Below, piece by piece: positions 11,445 through 23,405 of a DNA stretch of 64,000 bases; the first letter of the stretch is position 1; the number at the start of each line of letters is the position of its first letter. The notes under the pieces were generated by a model that saw only the letters and a list, made by a program, of their open reading frames with translations, made no database searches and was not told the DNA's origin. The stretch is from Molanna angustata. Lineage: Eukaryota; Arthropoda; Insecta; Trichoptera; Molannidae. Made by a program: the position numbers and the translations under genes. The stretch lies in contig OY754978.1 in the NCBI GenBank assembly GCA_963576475.1, positions 5,665,929 through 5,729,928 on the forward strand. The letters are read 5' to 3'.

Positions 11445-11560
11445 TTACCTTTTATCACACCATATTTATAATGACAACAATAAGTAGATTACTGCTGGCC
11501 AACAAGGAAATCCTGTTCTAGGGCTAGCAGTTTACAATTTTTATTGACAATTATATCCAA
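11445..11560 (-). mobile_element. LINE 3' tail with hairpin (second copy)
   Basis: The minus strand has outer stem ACTGCTAGCC with GGCCAGCAGT and inner stem AGGA with TCCT. The inner stem pair differs from AGGT/ACCT in the copy at 1862-2112 while pairing is kept. Confidence 0.55.
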
Positions 11561-11742
11561 TTATGAACCAGGTGATTGTTCCCGTTCCACACTAAATATG
11601 AACACAATCTCAACTTTCTGCAATCACAATCAATACCTCAATAAACATATGGGCTCACACAAAACAGATCAATCAGGTACCAATGTCCGCCATAATACAT
11701 GTCATAAATTCAATCTCTGACGCGATTTTTATTTCAGAGCCA

Positions 11743-12704
11743 TAGGCCCGAGATTTCAGTTGGCCCTTAAATCGTTGGATTTGGTAATCCAAGTTAAAAG
11801 TTTAGGGAAGATTAAATTTCATTCGCGTATTTCAGTGCAAAGTGAAACGTCAGTTACGTAATCTTCAACCATAGATATATTTTACGTTTTTCTATGGTTA
11901 TTGTCTATAACGCATCTGTCAAAAGTCAAAATTGTAATAACCTTAAATGATACGTGACGCGAAGCTGTGACTAAATATTATTTTATTATTATAACACATT
12001 ATTTTATTTGTTTCATTCCACAGCATGTTACTTTTTCAATTTTTTATACCGATCGATGTTTTTTTAAATTAAAATCAAACATTGTAGTGAAAAAATGTCA
12101 TTGAATATGTACTACGTACGTAGTACTACAATGCAAAATGTATGTACATTTTACAGATGGATATGGAACTAAGTGATAATGGTAAAATAGTGTTTTATGT
12201 AGAAAATTTAAGAATACACATTATATATAGAAACAGGATGGATCAATTTAAAAAGTGGGATGAAAAAACATCGCAAAAATAAAGTTGCGTGCCTGACGTT
12301 TCATTATGGCTGACAGTTTATTTCGTTTGTTGTCAGGCAATACCAAGGGCAATACATTATAATTATGTAAAAAAGAAAATAAATATTAAATACATGAACC
12401 ACTTCTATATCAAGTCTTTTATTTTAACAACAAAAATAAATCATGATTATAATTATTATGCATAGTTATTTGTAGTATAAAATGAAATGAAACATTAAAG
12501 CGTGCGGCGATTAGTACGCCACCTGGCGAAAAAGACTAGAAACAATACTTAACTCGAGATTAAGACACGCGATCCGACAGAAACGTTGAGTTAAATATTT
12601 GTCGTTTAGTGACGTATTTTAGGAAAGATTAGGTACTGAAATACGCAATATTTTGGTTAAACTTGAGTTAAACTCCTAAGGGCCGACTGAAATACTGGGC
12701 CATA
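11743..12704 (+). mobile_element. Non-autonomous DNA transposon, PIF/Harbinger-like
   Basis: Left end GGCCCGAGATTTCAGT and right end inverted as GGCCCAGTATTTCAGT, both continuing into (C/T)GGCCCTTA. Both ends are flanked by ATA. The interior has no transposase frame. An 18-bp perfect palindrome, GTACTACGTACGTAGTAC, sits at 12109-12126. The outer few hundred bases align with both ends of the composite element at 40623-46530, in the opposite orientation. The Harbinger assignment rests on the GGC-type ends and the 3-bp flank and is tentative. Confidence 0.7.
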
Positions 12705-13040
12705 GAAAGAGACTAGTTAATTATGTTGGTGTAATTAATATGAATCACATGGTTCCCAAATCAAATAAAATATTTTATGTGTTACTCAAAGAGCATCGTA
12801 AACACAATACGGCATAGTTACAAATCTTTCATTTCATAATTGAATTAATGTGACATCAATGTTGATGGGAAGACATTTACTTATGGCAATAAAACTGTAT
12901 TTGTCTTTGAACTTAATGCATTGCTGAATCTTGGCTGTCTATCTTTATTTTTTTTAAATATTTTTTTCTGTACCTATGTCGTAAATAAATTGATAATTCA
13001 AAAAAAAAATATCATGTTTTGTCAATTTTATAAATTCAAT

Positions 13041-13117
13041 CATATTTACATATCTCATATTACAACCTCGAAATTATTCATCTGTCTTCGAAAAATAATA
13101 ATTACCAGCCATATTTA
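13041..13117. repeat. Single-copy relative of the 27-bp minisatellite
   Basis: This sequence matches the two flanks and one unit of the array at 15391-15525, including TATCTCATATTAC and the following AATAATTACCA. Confidence 0.65.
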
Positions 13118-13140
13118 AGTGTTGACATTTTTCCTTTTTA

Positions 13141-13275
13141 GGTTAGATGCCACTGGTGTGTGGATATAAACGCATGCGTTGTGCTCCCATTTTATACTGT
13201 GATGCTCACCCGCTCATCTATCGCTGGCTACCCCACATTGTGGGATATGCCGTGATGCTATGAATGAATGAAGAA
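13141..13275 (+). mobile_element. LINE 3' tail fragment
   Basis: GGCTACCCCACATTGTGGGA, a CCCCACA/TGTGGG hairpin, is followed by CCGTGATGCTATGAATGAATG. This is laid out like the RTE tails (TACCCCGTAAGGGA, then GTGATGGTATGTATG) but is a different subfamily. Confidence 0.45.
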
Positions 13276-13887
13276 TAAGAATAATCCAACTGTCGATTTG
13301 TTCAAGAGAACTTTGTTCTCTTAACATATCGACAAAGTATCAACCCATGATGCACGAGATTGTATGCAGGGTCTATATTTTTCACGGTTTTTCCAACTTT
13401 AAAGTCAAAAAACACCAACTTAGAGGCTTCGCAGCATTATTATGTTCTATATACGGATTTACTCATAATTCAGAGTAGAACATTTAGTGTGTATGTCTGT
13501 CCGTCCCCCTCTTATAACTTTTGATCCGCTCAGTTACAGAGCCCAAAATTTCATAATATATCGTTTTAGTCAGGGGTTATCAAGTTTTGAATTTTTACAT
13601 TATACTTTTACCTAGAACCCTGAAAATTGGTATGAATATAGACAAATGCAAAATCTCAAATTTATTTTTCAAAAAGATTCCAGAGTTTCTCATACATTTT
13701 TTATTGAGAAAAACATTTTTTTATGATAGATTTATGTGCTTAACTGCCTATATTTCCAAAGTTTTTCATAATATCGAAAAAAACGAAACACCTCAACTAG
13801 ATAATTTAATTTTCTATAAAAAATAGTAACATTGTAGTAGTACATCTCAATTTTTTTTTAACAATTATTATAAAAATTGAATTTAGT

Positions 13888-14478
13888 GACGACATACACA
13901 GACTACTTTTGCCCAGAGACACTACACATTTTTAGCACCCAGAATATATAATATGGTTATGTCTGATATATTGGACTTAGTACAGCCGAGTGGGCATAAT
14001 TTTGGAAAGCTGGTTACTGATTGGTTGATTCGGAGAGGCAGGGAAGAGTCAGAGAGAGACTTGACGTTTGTCCTAAGATAATTTTAATATAATTTACAAT
14101 CAAAATCTTTTTCATACACCCTTTTACACATATCCACACACGCAAACACACCCTCACATTAACAAAAACACAAAGACACCTAATATTTTTTTTCATGTAC
14201 CTACAATTGTATTTTATATGTACTTTTTTATATTTTTTTTTATGACTTAAAATGTGTACTTTTGTACTTTATTATTTGTATTTTTTATATTTTTTTTGTG
14301 CCTTAGATATTAAGAATTCACGTAGCTGAAATTTATGCTTACTTATTGCCTAGTATTACCTCAGAACAGGCTTTGCCTAGTGAGGTAATAAATTCCATTT
14401 ATATATTTCATGAACAATGTTTTATATTTTACTTTATATTGTATTATGGAAATTAATAAATAAAAAAAAAAAAAAAAC
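13888..14478 (+). mobile_element. 5'-truncated LINE tail inside the Helitron
   Basis: The Helitron reads GACGACATTGCTTC in other copies; here it is split after GACGACAT, with ACAT repeated after a poly(A) run. The insert has a weak LINE-like C-terminal frame near 13965-14080 (DILDLVQPSGHNFGKL), a T-rich 3' UTR, and the hairpin TATTACCTCA/TGAGGTAATA about 90 bases before the A tail. Confidence 0.65.
14354..14390 (+). promoter_or_regulatory. Two-part 3' UTR hairpin of a LINE
   Basis: Outer stem TATTACCTCA with TGAGGTAATA, left bulge GAAC, inner stem AGGC with GCCT, loop TTT, right bulge AG. Comparable folds occur in other LINE tails at 47338-47374, 53294-53330 and 63036-63071. In such elements this position is a plausible RT recognition site; that role is inference. 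Confidence 0.55.
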
Positions 14479-15065
14479 ATTGCTTCATACATTTTTTATG
14501 GCAGTCACCTATACACAATATCTAAGAAGACTTAATAGTTTCATACATAATCTCCAAACATACATACATACCATCATGCTGTTTTCATATTCTGGGTAGA
14601 AAAAAAGAACTGACCTCCATAATATCATATCCTGACATATATACCTGCATAATATGTTTTATAGAATACAAAATATCTTAAAATAATCAATAATTTCGAT
14701 TTATGGGTTTATAGTTTGGTTCTTATTATTCAAACATATGTACATACTATCGCTATCGACAGTTGGATCTCATGTGTTACATGCAACTAGTATTAAAAAA
14801 CTCAGCCGGTAGATTTTCCAACTGTCGATTCGTTCAAGAGAATGAAATTCTATTGAAGGAAGAGGCAGTTTAAATCCAAGATGCGTGTACGAAGGAACAT
14901 TTTGTATTAAAAAATATAAATTTAGAAAAATAAATTTAAAATATAAATAATAAATATCCTAAATCTAAATATTTTTTTTTGTTATTAGTTACATTTATTT
15001 TTTTTAAGAATTTTTTAATGAAATTTTAGTTTTAAGTCATATTTTTTTAGAACTTGTTACTTACG

Positions 15066-15187
15066 ATATTATTGAGACGATTAATATCGTAAGAATGTGG
15101 CAACTTGTTATTGGGTGTGTGTTAAATAAATATTTGACAGTACCTATTAGTTGCCCGAGAAGATATATTAAATAAATAAATAAACCT
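15066..15187 (+). mobile_element. SINE family 2, 5'-truncated
   Basis: Contains GAGACGATTAATATC, GTGGCAACTTGTTATTGGGT and ATAGTTGCC-like GTTGCCCGAGAAG, then a TAAATAAA tail. It is the same body as at 26720-26870; the tRNA-like head is missing. Confidence 0.75.
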
Positions 15188-15390
15188 TGTGATTAGTATG
15201 TAATTGGCATTATTATTGTACATCTTTTATTTTGTTATAATTTTTACTCTGACTGTAATAAATAAATAAATAATAAATAGATAAATAAACAAAAAAGAAA
15301 CAAAACATTGAAACTGTTAATAAATATACTTATAATCACAAATAACATTTTTATATCAATTTTGTGAAATTAATCAAATATATCATATTT

Positions 15391-15525
15391 ATGTATCTCA
15401 TATTACCTCTTCAGATTATGTATCTCATATTACCTCTTCAGATTATGTATCTCATATTACCTCTTCAGATTATGTATCTAATATTACCTCTTCAGATTAT
15501 GTATCTCATATTACCTCTTCAGATT
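15391..15525. repeat. 27-bp minisatellite, 5 copies
   Basis: Unit ATGTATCTCATATTACCTCT plus TCAGATT, repeated exactly five times with one substitution. Because 27 is a multiple of 3 it yields an open frame with a nine-residue repeat; this is not evidence of coding. Confidence 0.95.
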
Positions 15526-15528
15526 ATC

Positions 15529-16365
15529 ATCTCTCTTCGAAATATAATAATTACCAAGCATATTTCTCAGAAGAGTTTTTTCCTCTCACGGGTGAGTTGA
15601 CGTGTTAAGACTCTTAGGAGTTTCTCTGAGAACGGAGAAGATACAGGAGGAGATGAGGCGGCAATAGGGAATAAGTTGTGTACAAGTTTAGCTATAAATT
15701 ATTTAAGCCAAGAGGAAGCGTCGGAAACACTATTTGCAAACTAGCACCCTTCAATATATAATGTACCTACATGAATAAAATACATCTGACTATCAAGATT
15801 CACTTTCATTCCGTTAGTCAAGTAATTAATATCATATATTAGCCCATCGAAATAAATTTCAGAAGCTTTAAACACAACACAGAACGATATAATTATCTCA
15901 ATAGAGACGATGTTGGAATATATATTAAAGGAAAACAGGGAAACCAGCCACGTACGGGACTTACCTATGTTACGACCTCTCATCAATTGGTTTGCGTGAT
16001 CGCTGGCGTAACGTTCACCAATTGAAAAGTGTATTAAAACATTGTTAAGAGTTGTTCAGAGTGTTAATGTGTATAAAAATAAACTTGACAGACAACACAA
16101 GTATAGCTGCCTGTCTAATAACTCTTTTTTATATTCTTTTTTCATTATTGTTTTCATTTTCTCATTACTACCCAATAAAGTGTAGGAGTATACGAGGTAT
16201 ACCAAAACCTGATTCAGTTCCATATAGTGTTTTTATCGGGCCAGTCGCACTAATAAATATTATGTAACCTAACACCAGCAGTTTTTAAAACGTTCTACTA
16301 TAGGTACCTAGATGGACCCCCAAAATTCTGAATTGGAGACCCTATCATAATAGAAGAAATGTAGG
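15529..16365. other. Unassigned DNA
   Basis: No convincing frame or repeat. Chance frames only on both strands. Confidence 0.45.
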
Positions 16366-16497
16366 GAGACCATATAGGAGATGTCGAACTGGTGGGACAT
16401 GGGTGGAAGCAGAGTGCCCAGGATAGAGAGAAATGGAAAACCCAGGAAGAGGCCTATGTCTAGCAGTGGAGTGAAAGGGGCTGAAAAGAAGAAGATA
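16366..16497 (+). pseudogene. RTE LINE 3' end remnant with AAG-rich tail
   Basis: Frame-shifted translation gives EMENPGRGLCLAVE-like sequence, a decayed form of the WKxMEEAYIQQW block seen intact at 57200-57240. It ends in GAAAAGAAGAAG, as RTE copies here do. Confidence 0.5.
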
Positions 16498-16981
16498 AGT
16501 ACCGACCTTCATATCTACAAAATAAACATTCATACATTTTTTATTTTACAAAAACGAGTAGGTACTTATCTCGACTCGCCTTTGAATATCTTTATGTAAA
16601 GTACATCCTTATTTTTAAATTCCAACAAAAATTAAAAAAAAACATGGGAAAGATAGCATGAAACGAGGAAGAATGAAAACAGGGTGGAGGATAGTATATG
16701 TATGTATATGATTCATGTGCGGGAGGATGATTATATTTAAGAGCGTAAAAGAGTTTGCACAAGTAAATAAATCAACATTGAAATATAAAAAATAAAAAAA
16801 ATGTTGCTAAAGATTTAAAAAAATCATTTGAATCATAATAATTGTATTTTTATTGAGTTGCCTTATCAATCCAAATTTGAAACGTACAATATTGTGCCGT
16901 ATTTTCATATCGCTTTAAAATGATGTTAAACACTCACGCCATCTATGAGAGGGACAACGAAACTTTTTCTAACGCCATATA

Positions 16982-17012
16982 TTGATAAATTGGTTCATTA
17001 TACAATGAACCA

Positions 17013-17046
<34 letters not shown>

Positions 17047-17239
17047 TGAATATGTCCTTGTTAAACAAGTACATATACATCTTCCTACGTTCCCTAAACT
17101 AAGCATAAATGCTTGTCCTATAGGTGAACGAGATCGGTCGAGGCAGGATTCGAACTCGCGACCACTGGATTACTAACCCAGCGCGCTAACCGCTCTGCCA
17201 TCCACCCATCCTATTGTTAAATTGGTTCATATACAATGA
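16982..17239 (-). mobile_element. tRNA(Thr)-like SINE, family 1, copy 4, with long target duplication
   Basis: The SINE body and head occupy about 17038-17208; the head has loop TTAGTAA (AGT). A 27-28 bp imperfect direct repeat flanks it: AAATTGGTTCATTATACAA on the left and AAATTGGTTCATATACAA on the right. A (TA)n run lies between the left repeat and the SINE tail. Confidence 0.8.
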
Positions 17240-17301
17240 AAGCCACGTTATAATATGGTCCAAGTTCGTATGTAATGAAATATGAAGTTATGAAAAAAAA
17301 T

Positions 17302-17860
17302 CTACAAATATATAACATTCTTCTTCTTCTTCTTTATCCCGTTACACGGGTCGGCTTTCCTAACCATGCAGCGCCAATAGTCTCTCTGCTGCGCATCCTC
17401 CTTTCTCAGACCCAGGTTCTTCATGTCCCTTTGGACATTCGTCAGCCAGGTGGTTTGGGGCCTTCCCCTCCCCCTCCTATCAGTAGCCACGGAAAGGCAC
17501 CTCTTCACCACGTGTTCATCCTCCCTTCTCATTATATGGCCAAACTATCTAAGTCTGGCCTCTGTTACCTTCTCAGATATATAGGTGCCACCTTAAAGCT
17601 CCCCCTGACGTACCTACTCATTTCGGACTTTGTCTTTTAGTGTGACTCCTCCCGACCATCGTAACATACGCATTACGCATCTCTGTTGTATGGAGCTTTT
17701 GTTCGTGAGTCTTTTTAGTTGGCCATACTTCTCTGCCGTACAATAATGCTGGTCTGATGGCTGTTTTATAGACCTTTCACTTGGTTTTTACAGGTATTTT
17801 TGGGTCGCACAAAACTCCGGTCAACGTTCGCCATCCTGATGTTGAACAAAACAAAATTAT
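17302..17860 (-). pseudogene. RTE-type RT remnant
   Basis: The cleanest part reads RREDEHVVKRCL, then RRGRGRPQTTW, then DMKNLGLRKEDAQQRDYW and RMVRKADP-like CMVRKADP. This is the C-terminal end typical of an RTE subfamily. Upstream parts up to 17860 (for example QTSIIVRQRSMAN) need several frame changes and contain stops. The palm domain is absent. Confidence 0.65.
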
Positions 17861-17879
17861 TAAAAAAGGATTTTAAAGT

Positions 17880-18700
17880 TGATATAATACATCAATATAT
17901 ATTATCAACTAGCTTTTATGTCCCGCCGTTGGCCAAGAATGTAAAATTGTGAAAGAAAAAGCAATCGTTTTTATAATATTGTCACCCAATTATTTTGCAA
18001 TATCAGACTATAAAAAGTGGTTTGAAATTTGATTGAGTTTAAGTATTGTAAAATGTTCAAGTGATGGCCACAACCCATTCTTTTTTATATATTGCTATAA
18101 AGTGTGAATGAAGTATAATATTTATACAATTTCTGCTCGCATGGACTATGCGTAATGGTTTTAAATATGACTGTTTATCAACGTTGTAAAGAGATTGGTT
18201 TGGCCACAACCCCCATTTTTAAATATTATCATCGAAAACAAATTGTAATGTGTACCTATTGAAAATTTAGTAATTTTCGATGTTGGGATGTGGTTAAAAT
18301 TTGATTAAACAAACGTAGGTACTGAAAAGATCTAGTATTGGTCACATCCCATTCGTTTTTATATTTTTTCATCAAGTGTGCATTATATTTTTGCTCAATT
18401 TGACTGAAAGTCTTCATTAACGAAGAAGAAGAAGACTTGAACTATAGTAAATAGTTTTTAATTTGAATATAAATGTTGTGAAGAGTTCAGTAATGGCCAC
18501 AACCCCCATTCTTTAAATATTAGGTGTTGAAAATTATTCAAAATAGGATGATATAAATGGTTTAAATTTAATTAAACAAAAGTATTGAAAAGATTCTAGT
18601 GCAGGTTATATCGTCACATCCCATATCCCATTCATTTCATATGTATTTTCATCAAGTGTGCATATCGTTAATAATATTTCTGCACAATAGACTATTAGAC
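17880..18700. repeat. Degenerate region with recurring GGCCACAACCC motif
   Basis: GGCCACAACCC or GGTCACATCCC followed by A/C-CATT recurs at about 18067, 18208, 18337, 18497 and 18615. The same core begins dispersed repeat X on its minus strand. Spacing is irregular (about 120-160 bp). Confidence 0.5.
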
Positions 18701-18744
18701 TTAAAACTAACCCAAAAGACTAAATAAAAAAGAGAAAAATAAGT

Positions 18745-19172
18745 ATAAGACTATAAGAAATAGTTTGTATAAAAAACTATTCCAATGGTCTACATAAAAT
18801 AAGTAAAAATACATATACCTAATAGAAGAATTAGACTATTGGAAATAGATTGTATAAAAGCTCACCCAAAGGTCTACAAAAAAGAAGAAGAAGAATATTT
18901 AGACTATTGGAAATAGTTTGTATAAATACTGACCAAAAGGTCTACATAAAAGAAAATGAATAAGACTATTGGAAATAGTTTGTATTAAAACTCTCCCAAA
19001 AGTCTACGTACTTAAATGAAGAAGAATAATAATTAGACTAAAGGAAATAATTTTTATAAAAAAATGACCCAAATGTATACATAAAAAAAGAAGAAGATGA
19101 TTTAGACAATAGGAAATAGTTTGTATAAAAACTGCCCTAAAGGTCTACATAAAATTAAGAAGAAAAAGAATT
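18745..19172. repeat. Tandem array, about 70-bp unit, six to seven diverged copies
   Basis: Each unit has AGACTATTGGAAATAG, TTTGTATAAAAACT, AAAGGTCTACATAAAA and then an AAGAAGAAGAA run. Copies differ by several substitutions and small indels. Confidence 0.8.
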
Positions 19173-19174
19173 AG

Positions 19175-19350
19175 ACTCCAGGACCCGCCGCTTCAGGCCC
19201 TTCAGTACCTCCCGTCCCTTTAATCCCTCATTACGTCCCTTCCCATCAGGCCCTTCAGTACCTTCCGTCCCTTCAGGCAGTTTTATACCTCCCGTCCCTT
19301 CAGGCCCTTTAGTGCCTCCCTTCCCTTCATTACATCCCGTCCCATCAGTC
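19175..19350. repeat. C/T-rich repeat
   Basis: Recurring TCAGGCCCTTCAGTACC and CTCCCGTCCCTT blocks with changing order. Confidence 0.7.
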
Positions 19351-19354
19351 GGTT

Positions 19355-19990
19355 AAGAAAAGTTTAAATCCAGAAACCATCCTGGAAGAACCGCGAAGAG
19401 ATGAAAGAACCTTCTTTTCCCAGGATGCTCTACTTAATAGGTAAAATGACTAAATACACGAAGAAGAAGAAAAAAGTTTAAACCCAGATACCTGCGAAGA
19501 GATGGAAGGACAGTTGGACCTTCTTCTCCCAGGATTCTCCAACTTCATAGGTAAAATGACCAAAAATACACGATGAAGAAGAAGAAGAAGAAATAAGTTT
19601 AAATCCAGATACCTGCGAAGAGATGGAAGGAAAATTGGACATTCTTCTCCCAGGTTAGTCCACCTTCAAAGGTAAAATGACCAAATAGACGATGAAGAAG
19701 AAGAAGAAAAAAGTTTAAATCCAGAAACCTGCGAAGAGATGGAAGGAAAATTGGACCTTCATCTCCCAGGATAGTTCATCTTCATAGGTAAGATGACCAA
19801 GTACACGTTGAAGAAAAAGAAGAAAAAAGTTTATATGCAGAACCCGTCCTGGAAGACCTGTGAAGAGATGGAGGGACAGTCGGACCTTCTTTTCCCAGGA
19901 TATTCCCCCTTCATAGGTAAAACGACCAAATACACGAAGAAGAAGAAGAATAAGAAAAAAGTTTAAATCCAAAAACCATCCTGGGCATAC
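19355..19990. repeat. Tandem array, about 118-bp unit, about 5.5 copies
   Basis: The unit runs AAAAGTTTAAATCCAGA, GCGAAGAGATGGAAGGA, TCCCAGGAT, CATAGGTAAAATGACCAAAT and ends CGAAGAAGAAGAAG. The AAG end resembles the RTE 3' tails elsewhere in the window. Confidence 0.8.
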
Positions 19991-21255
19991 GCTCGACAAT
20001 TCACCAAAGTTTCATTATAATCGGACAAACGGTTGATAAATAAATAAATAAAATAATTTTCCTATAGGAAATCAGTATAGGTATATTATTGTTGATTTGT
20101 AAGTAAATAGTATTAGGTAGGTACCTACCTACAACAACCTTCTAAATAAATTCGATTCCTAACAAATTTTATTTGAATATCACATTCTTTCTGTAGCCAT
20201 GGAAACGATTCGAACACGTAAGTAATATCGAATGGTTCGGATACATTTTTTGAATATGTAGGTACCTACATTGGTTTGTTCGATGCCATAAAAATGAAAA
20301 TTGTCAGAAAAATCAAATATTATTTACAAATTATGCAATTTTATTATGCCTATATCTTTACTAATAAATAACACATTTTTACAATATATGTCTTAAAACT
20401 TGCCGTAATGTCTTGTGTTTCATTTTATTATTTCATAATTACATTTATTTCAAAGGTTTATTATTTTCAAGAACATATTCATTCGGTGGGAAAATGAAAT
20501 ATTGTATGAAAAGATATTAAAATGGCGGCGTTTATGTACAAAAGGCTTACTTTAAAAATAAGTTAAACATTATAATTATACCAAATATTCACCATGTTTT
20601 TCACTTAAACGCTAAGTTATACTTCAAAATATATTTTTTTTGTGTAAATACCTACTTCTAACTTTTAAACTAACAGATATTTGCGTGCAAAATGTACACT
20701 TTTTTGACAGATATGACTTGGAAAATTTTGTATGAAAAAAATAATTATTTAAATATTTTTAAAATTCAGCATTTTTATCGCATTCTTTTTAGCGTGACAC
20801 TGCATCAGGTATACTGGTACATGTTCGCACTTAAATTAGATTTTTAGATGCTCTTGGTTTTTCAGAAGGCGTGAGACAAACACACACACACATACACTAA
20901 CATTTTGATTGCTTTATTACTTTAGATATTAGGTAGATGTCGTTAAAAAAGTATACCGTTTTTTTACAAACAAAATTAAAACTGCTACGAACAACGCTCA
21001 CAGCCACAATATATGCTGTTTAATAAATAATTAAAATACAAACTGAAACATGTGCCGTTCATTGTTCACGGGCTGTTATTATAAACGACAGTTATAGGGT
21101 GACCAAATTTTATTACGCCCAGTTACACACTATTTACTGCGACCACCCTTTAGATATATCTATCTGGGACAAGCTCAAATAAATGATTTTTTAAATATTA
21201 CCCATAGTACGTTTTAAAATATGACCTATATTTTTTTTGTAATAGTCTTTTTTTG
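19991..21255. other. Unassigned AT-rich DNA
   Basis: Only a short (CA)n run near 20879 stands out. No frame or repeat family recognised. Confidence 0.45.
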
Positions 21256-21261
21256 CAGAGC

Positions 21262-21440
21262 GATAGTTCGGCTGACTTGGCCTCTATCCAGAGAGGACAT
21301 CTCACTGAATTAGTAGTCCAGTGATGAAGAGTTCGATCCCCACTTTGTCTCCACCGATTTCGTTATAGCCTATAGCATCAACATTTAAGCTCAATTAAGC
21401 TCAACGTTTTAGGATGTAGATCGTGAAAAAAATAAGAATA
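21262..21440 (+). mobile_element. Highly diverged SINE, family 1
   Basis: GAATTAGTAGTCCAGTGATG and GAGTTCGATCCCCAC align with the anticodon and B-box part of family 1. The body TATAGCATCAACATTTA also lines up, with many substitutions. Confidence 0.5.
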
Positions 21441-21536
21441 TTATTTACTTTTATAAAACCGCTATGGTATTATGTACCTACACATATTATTTTTATTTTA
21501 TTTTATTTATTAGGGAAAAACCAACAACCTCGATAA

Positions 21537-22539
21537 TCCAACTGTCGATTTGTTCAGGAGAACTTTGTTCCCTTAACATATCGACAATGTTTCAAGCCAG
21601 GATATGCGAGATTTGTATGCAGAGGTCTACTTTTTTCACGGTTTTTCCAACTTTGAAGTCAAAAACACCAACTTAGAGGCTTCGCAGCATATATGTTCCA
21701 TACACGGATTTACTCAGAATTCGGAGTAGAACATTTCGTGTGTCTCTGTGTGTGTGTGTGTGTGTGAGGGTGTGTGTCTGTGTGTGTGTGTCTGTGTGTG
21801 TGTGTGTCCGTCCCCCCCCTTATAACTTTTGATCCGCTCAATTTACATAGCCTAAATTTTCAGAATATATAGACAGTTATAAGCTTACAAAACTTTTATA
21901 CTCAGAATTGTGAATTTTTGTTTCAGTCAGGGGTTATCAACTTTTGAATTTTTACTTTATTTTTCCATATATCTCAGAAACAAAATTGGTACAAATATAG
22001 ACAAATACAAAATCTCAAATTAGTTTTTTCAAAAAAAATCCAGGGTTTTCAAACATTTTTTATTAAGAAAAATATTTTTTTTCATGATAAATTTATGAGT
22101 TTAACTGCCTATATTTCCATTTTTTTTAAAAAAATCGAAAAAAGCCGTAACACTCCAACTAGATAATTTAATTTTCTATAAAAAATTAAAACATTGTGTT
22201 AGCACATCTCAAACTTTTTTTAACATTTTTTATAAAAATTGAATTAAGTGACGACATTGCTTCATTCAATTTGTATGGCAGTCGCCTATACACAATATGT
22301 AAGAAGACTTAATAGTTTGATACTTCATCTCCAAATATACATACATACCATCATGCTGTTTTCATATTCCGGGTAAGAAAAAAGGACTGACCTCCATACT
22401 GTCCTATCTTGACATACATACCAACATGTTTTAAAATTTTCAATTATTTGGATTTATGGGTTTATAGTTTGGTACTTATTCTTCAACTATACATACTATC
22501 GCTATCGACAGTTGGATCTCATGTGTTATATGCAACTAG
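21537..22539 (+). mobile_element. Helitron, full-length non-autonomous copy
   Basis: Starts TCCAACTGTCGATTTG after A, ends TGCAACTAG before T. The 3' hairpin is CATGTGTTATATG (one mismatch). A (TG)n run occupies about 21743-21812, which resembles the microsatellite-bearing Helitrons known from Lepidoptera (MINE-1 type, from memory). No long frame. Confidence 0.9.
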
Positions 22540-22797
22540 TAGAGTAAAGGAATGATTGAGAATTTACTAAGTAAATTCCACGAAATTATTATATTATGGT
22601 ATCATAGGAAAATAAACATACAAAAGAAATAAATTTAAAAAAGTTAAATAATTAGACATTATACATATAAAGATAAAAGAAAAATTTGAAATAAAAATAA
22701 AATTTATGATATGTTAAACATGATCTTTATCCTTTATCTCCTTGCATCTTATCCTTTTCATTCCTGTTTTTTTACTCCTCACTTACCCAAGGTGATA

Positions 22798-23300
22798 TAG
22801 TGGGGAGTTATGAAATCGCAATTTTTAAGGCTATTTTTTATTGCAGATTATCAAAAAGTATCAAGCTGAGATTGTATTCTGAAAGTTTCATCGCAATGTA
22901 TCTGTGTGTTTATTTTACTTTATCGATTATAGTTAATAAGTAGGTACCCATCCGATTATTTTCAAATTTTCCAAATTTGTATATCTAATACTCGCTTAGA
23001 CCCCATTAGATTTTGAAGGATATCTGAATAGTTCTTCTCAATTTTTTTTAACTGTCAAATATTTCAATGTGACCCCAAGCTAAGGAAACTTAATATTTGA
23101 ATTTTTTATTTTCAAATTGGTAAAAAGGCACACCCTTTTTATAAAATGACATTGAAGAAATATAAAGTTTTCACTTTGAAATATTTGAATAGAAAATTAT
23201 TGAACAAACTCATTTCATAGAAATGCTGAAAAAATTCCATACAAAATTTGAATACTTGCAGAGTGTAGTATAGCGTTGGCCACAACCCACTCTTTTGTTA
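22798..23300 (-). repeat. Dispersed repeat X, copy B
   Basis: Inverted copy: starts on this strand with GATATAGTGGGGAGTTAT and ends GCCACAACCCACTC. Internal landmarks are in the same order as copy A. Confidence 0.75.
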
Positions 23301-23329
23301 ATGATTTTGTCTCTGTTGCTGTTCCTTTT

Positions 23330-23405
23330 TTTATTACCTGTTTATTTTTTTTTTCTTGTATGGTCGACTGATATAAATTGCCTAAGGGCAATATGTCCGC
23401 CACAT
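23330..23405 (+). mobile_element. LINE 3' tail fragment
   Basis: T-rich sequence, then the small hairpin ATTGCC-TAA-GGGCAAT and GTCCGCCAC, as at 26521-26545 and, inverted, 38800-38830. Confidence 0.45.

Larger units (their letters stand above)
13285..14790 (+). mobile_element. Helitron, copy with nested LINE tail
   Basis: Begins TCCAACTGTCGATTTG after an A and ends ATGCAACTAG before a T, as expected for Helitrons. The 3' end has ATCGACAGTTGGA, inverted to the 5' end, and the hairpin CATGT-GTT-ACATG shortly before CTAG. The body matches the copies at 21537, 35945 and 47441. A LINE tail is inserted at about 13888-14478. There is no Rep/helicase frame, so the copy is non-autonomous. Confidence 0.85.
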
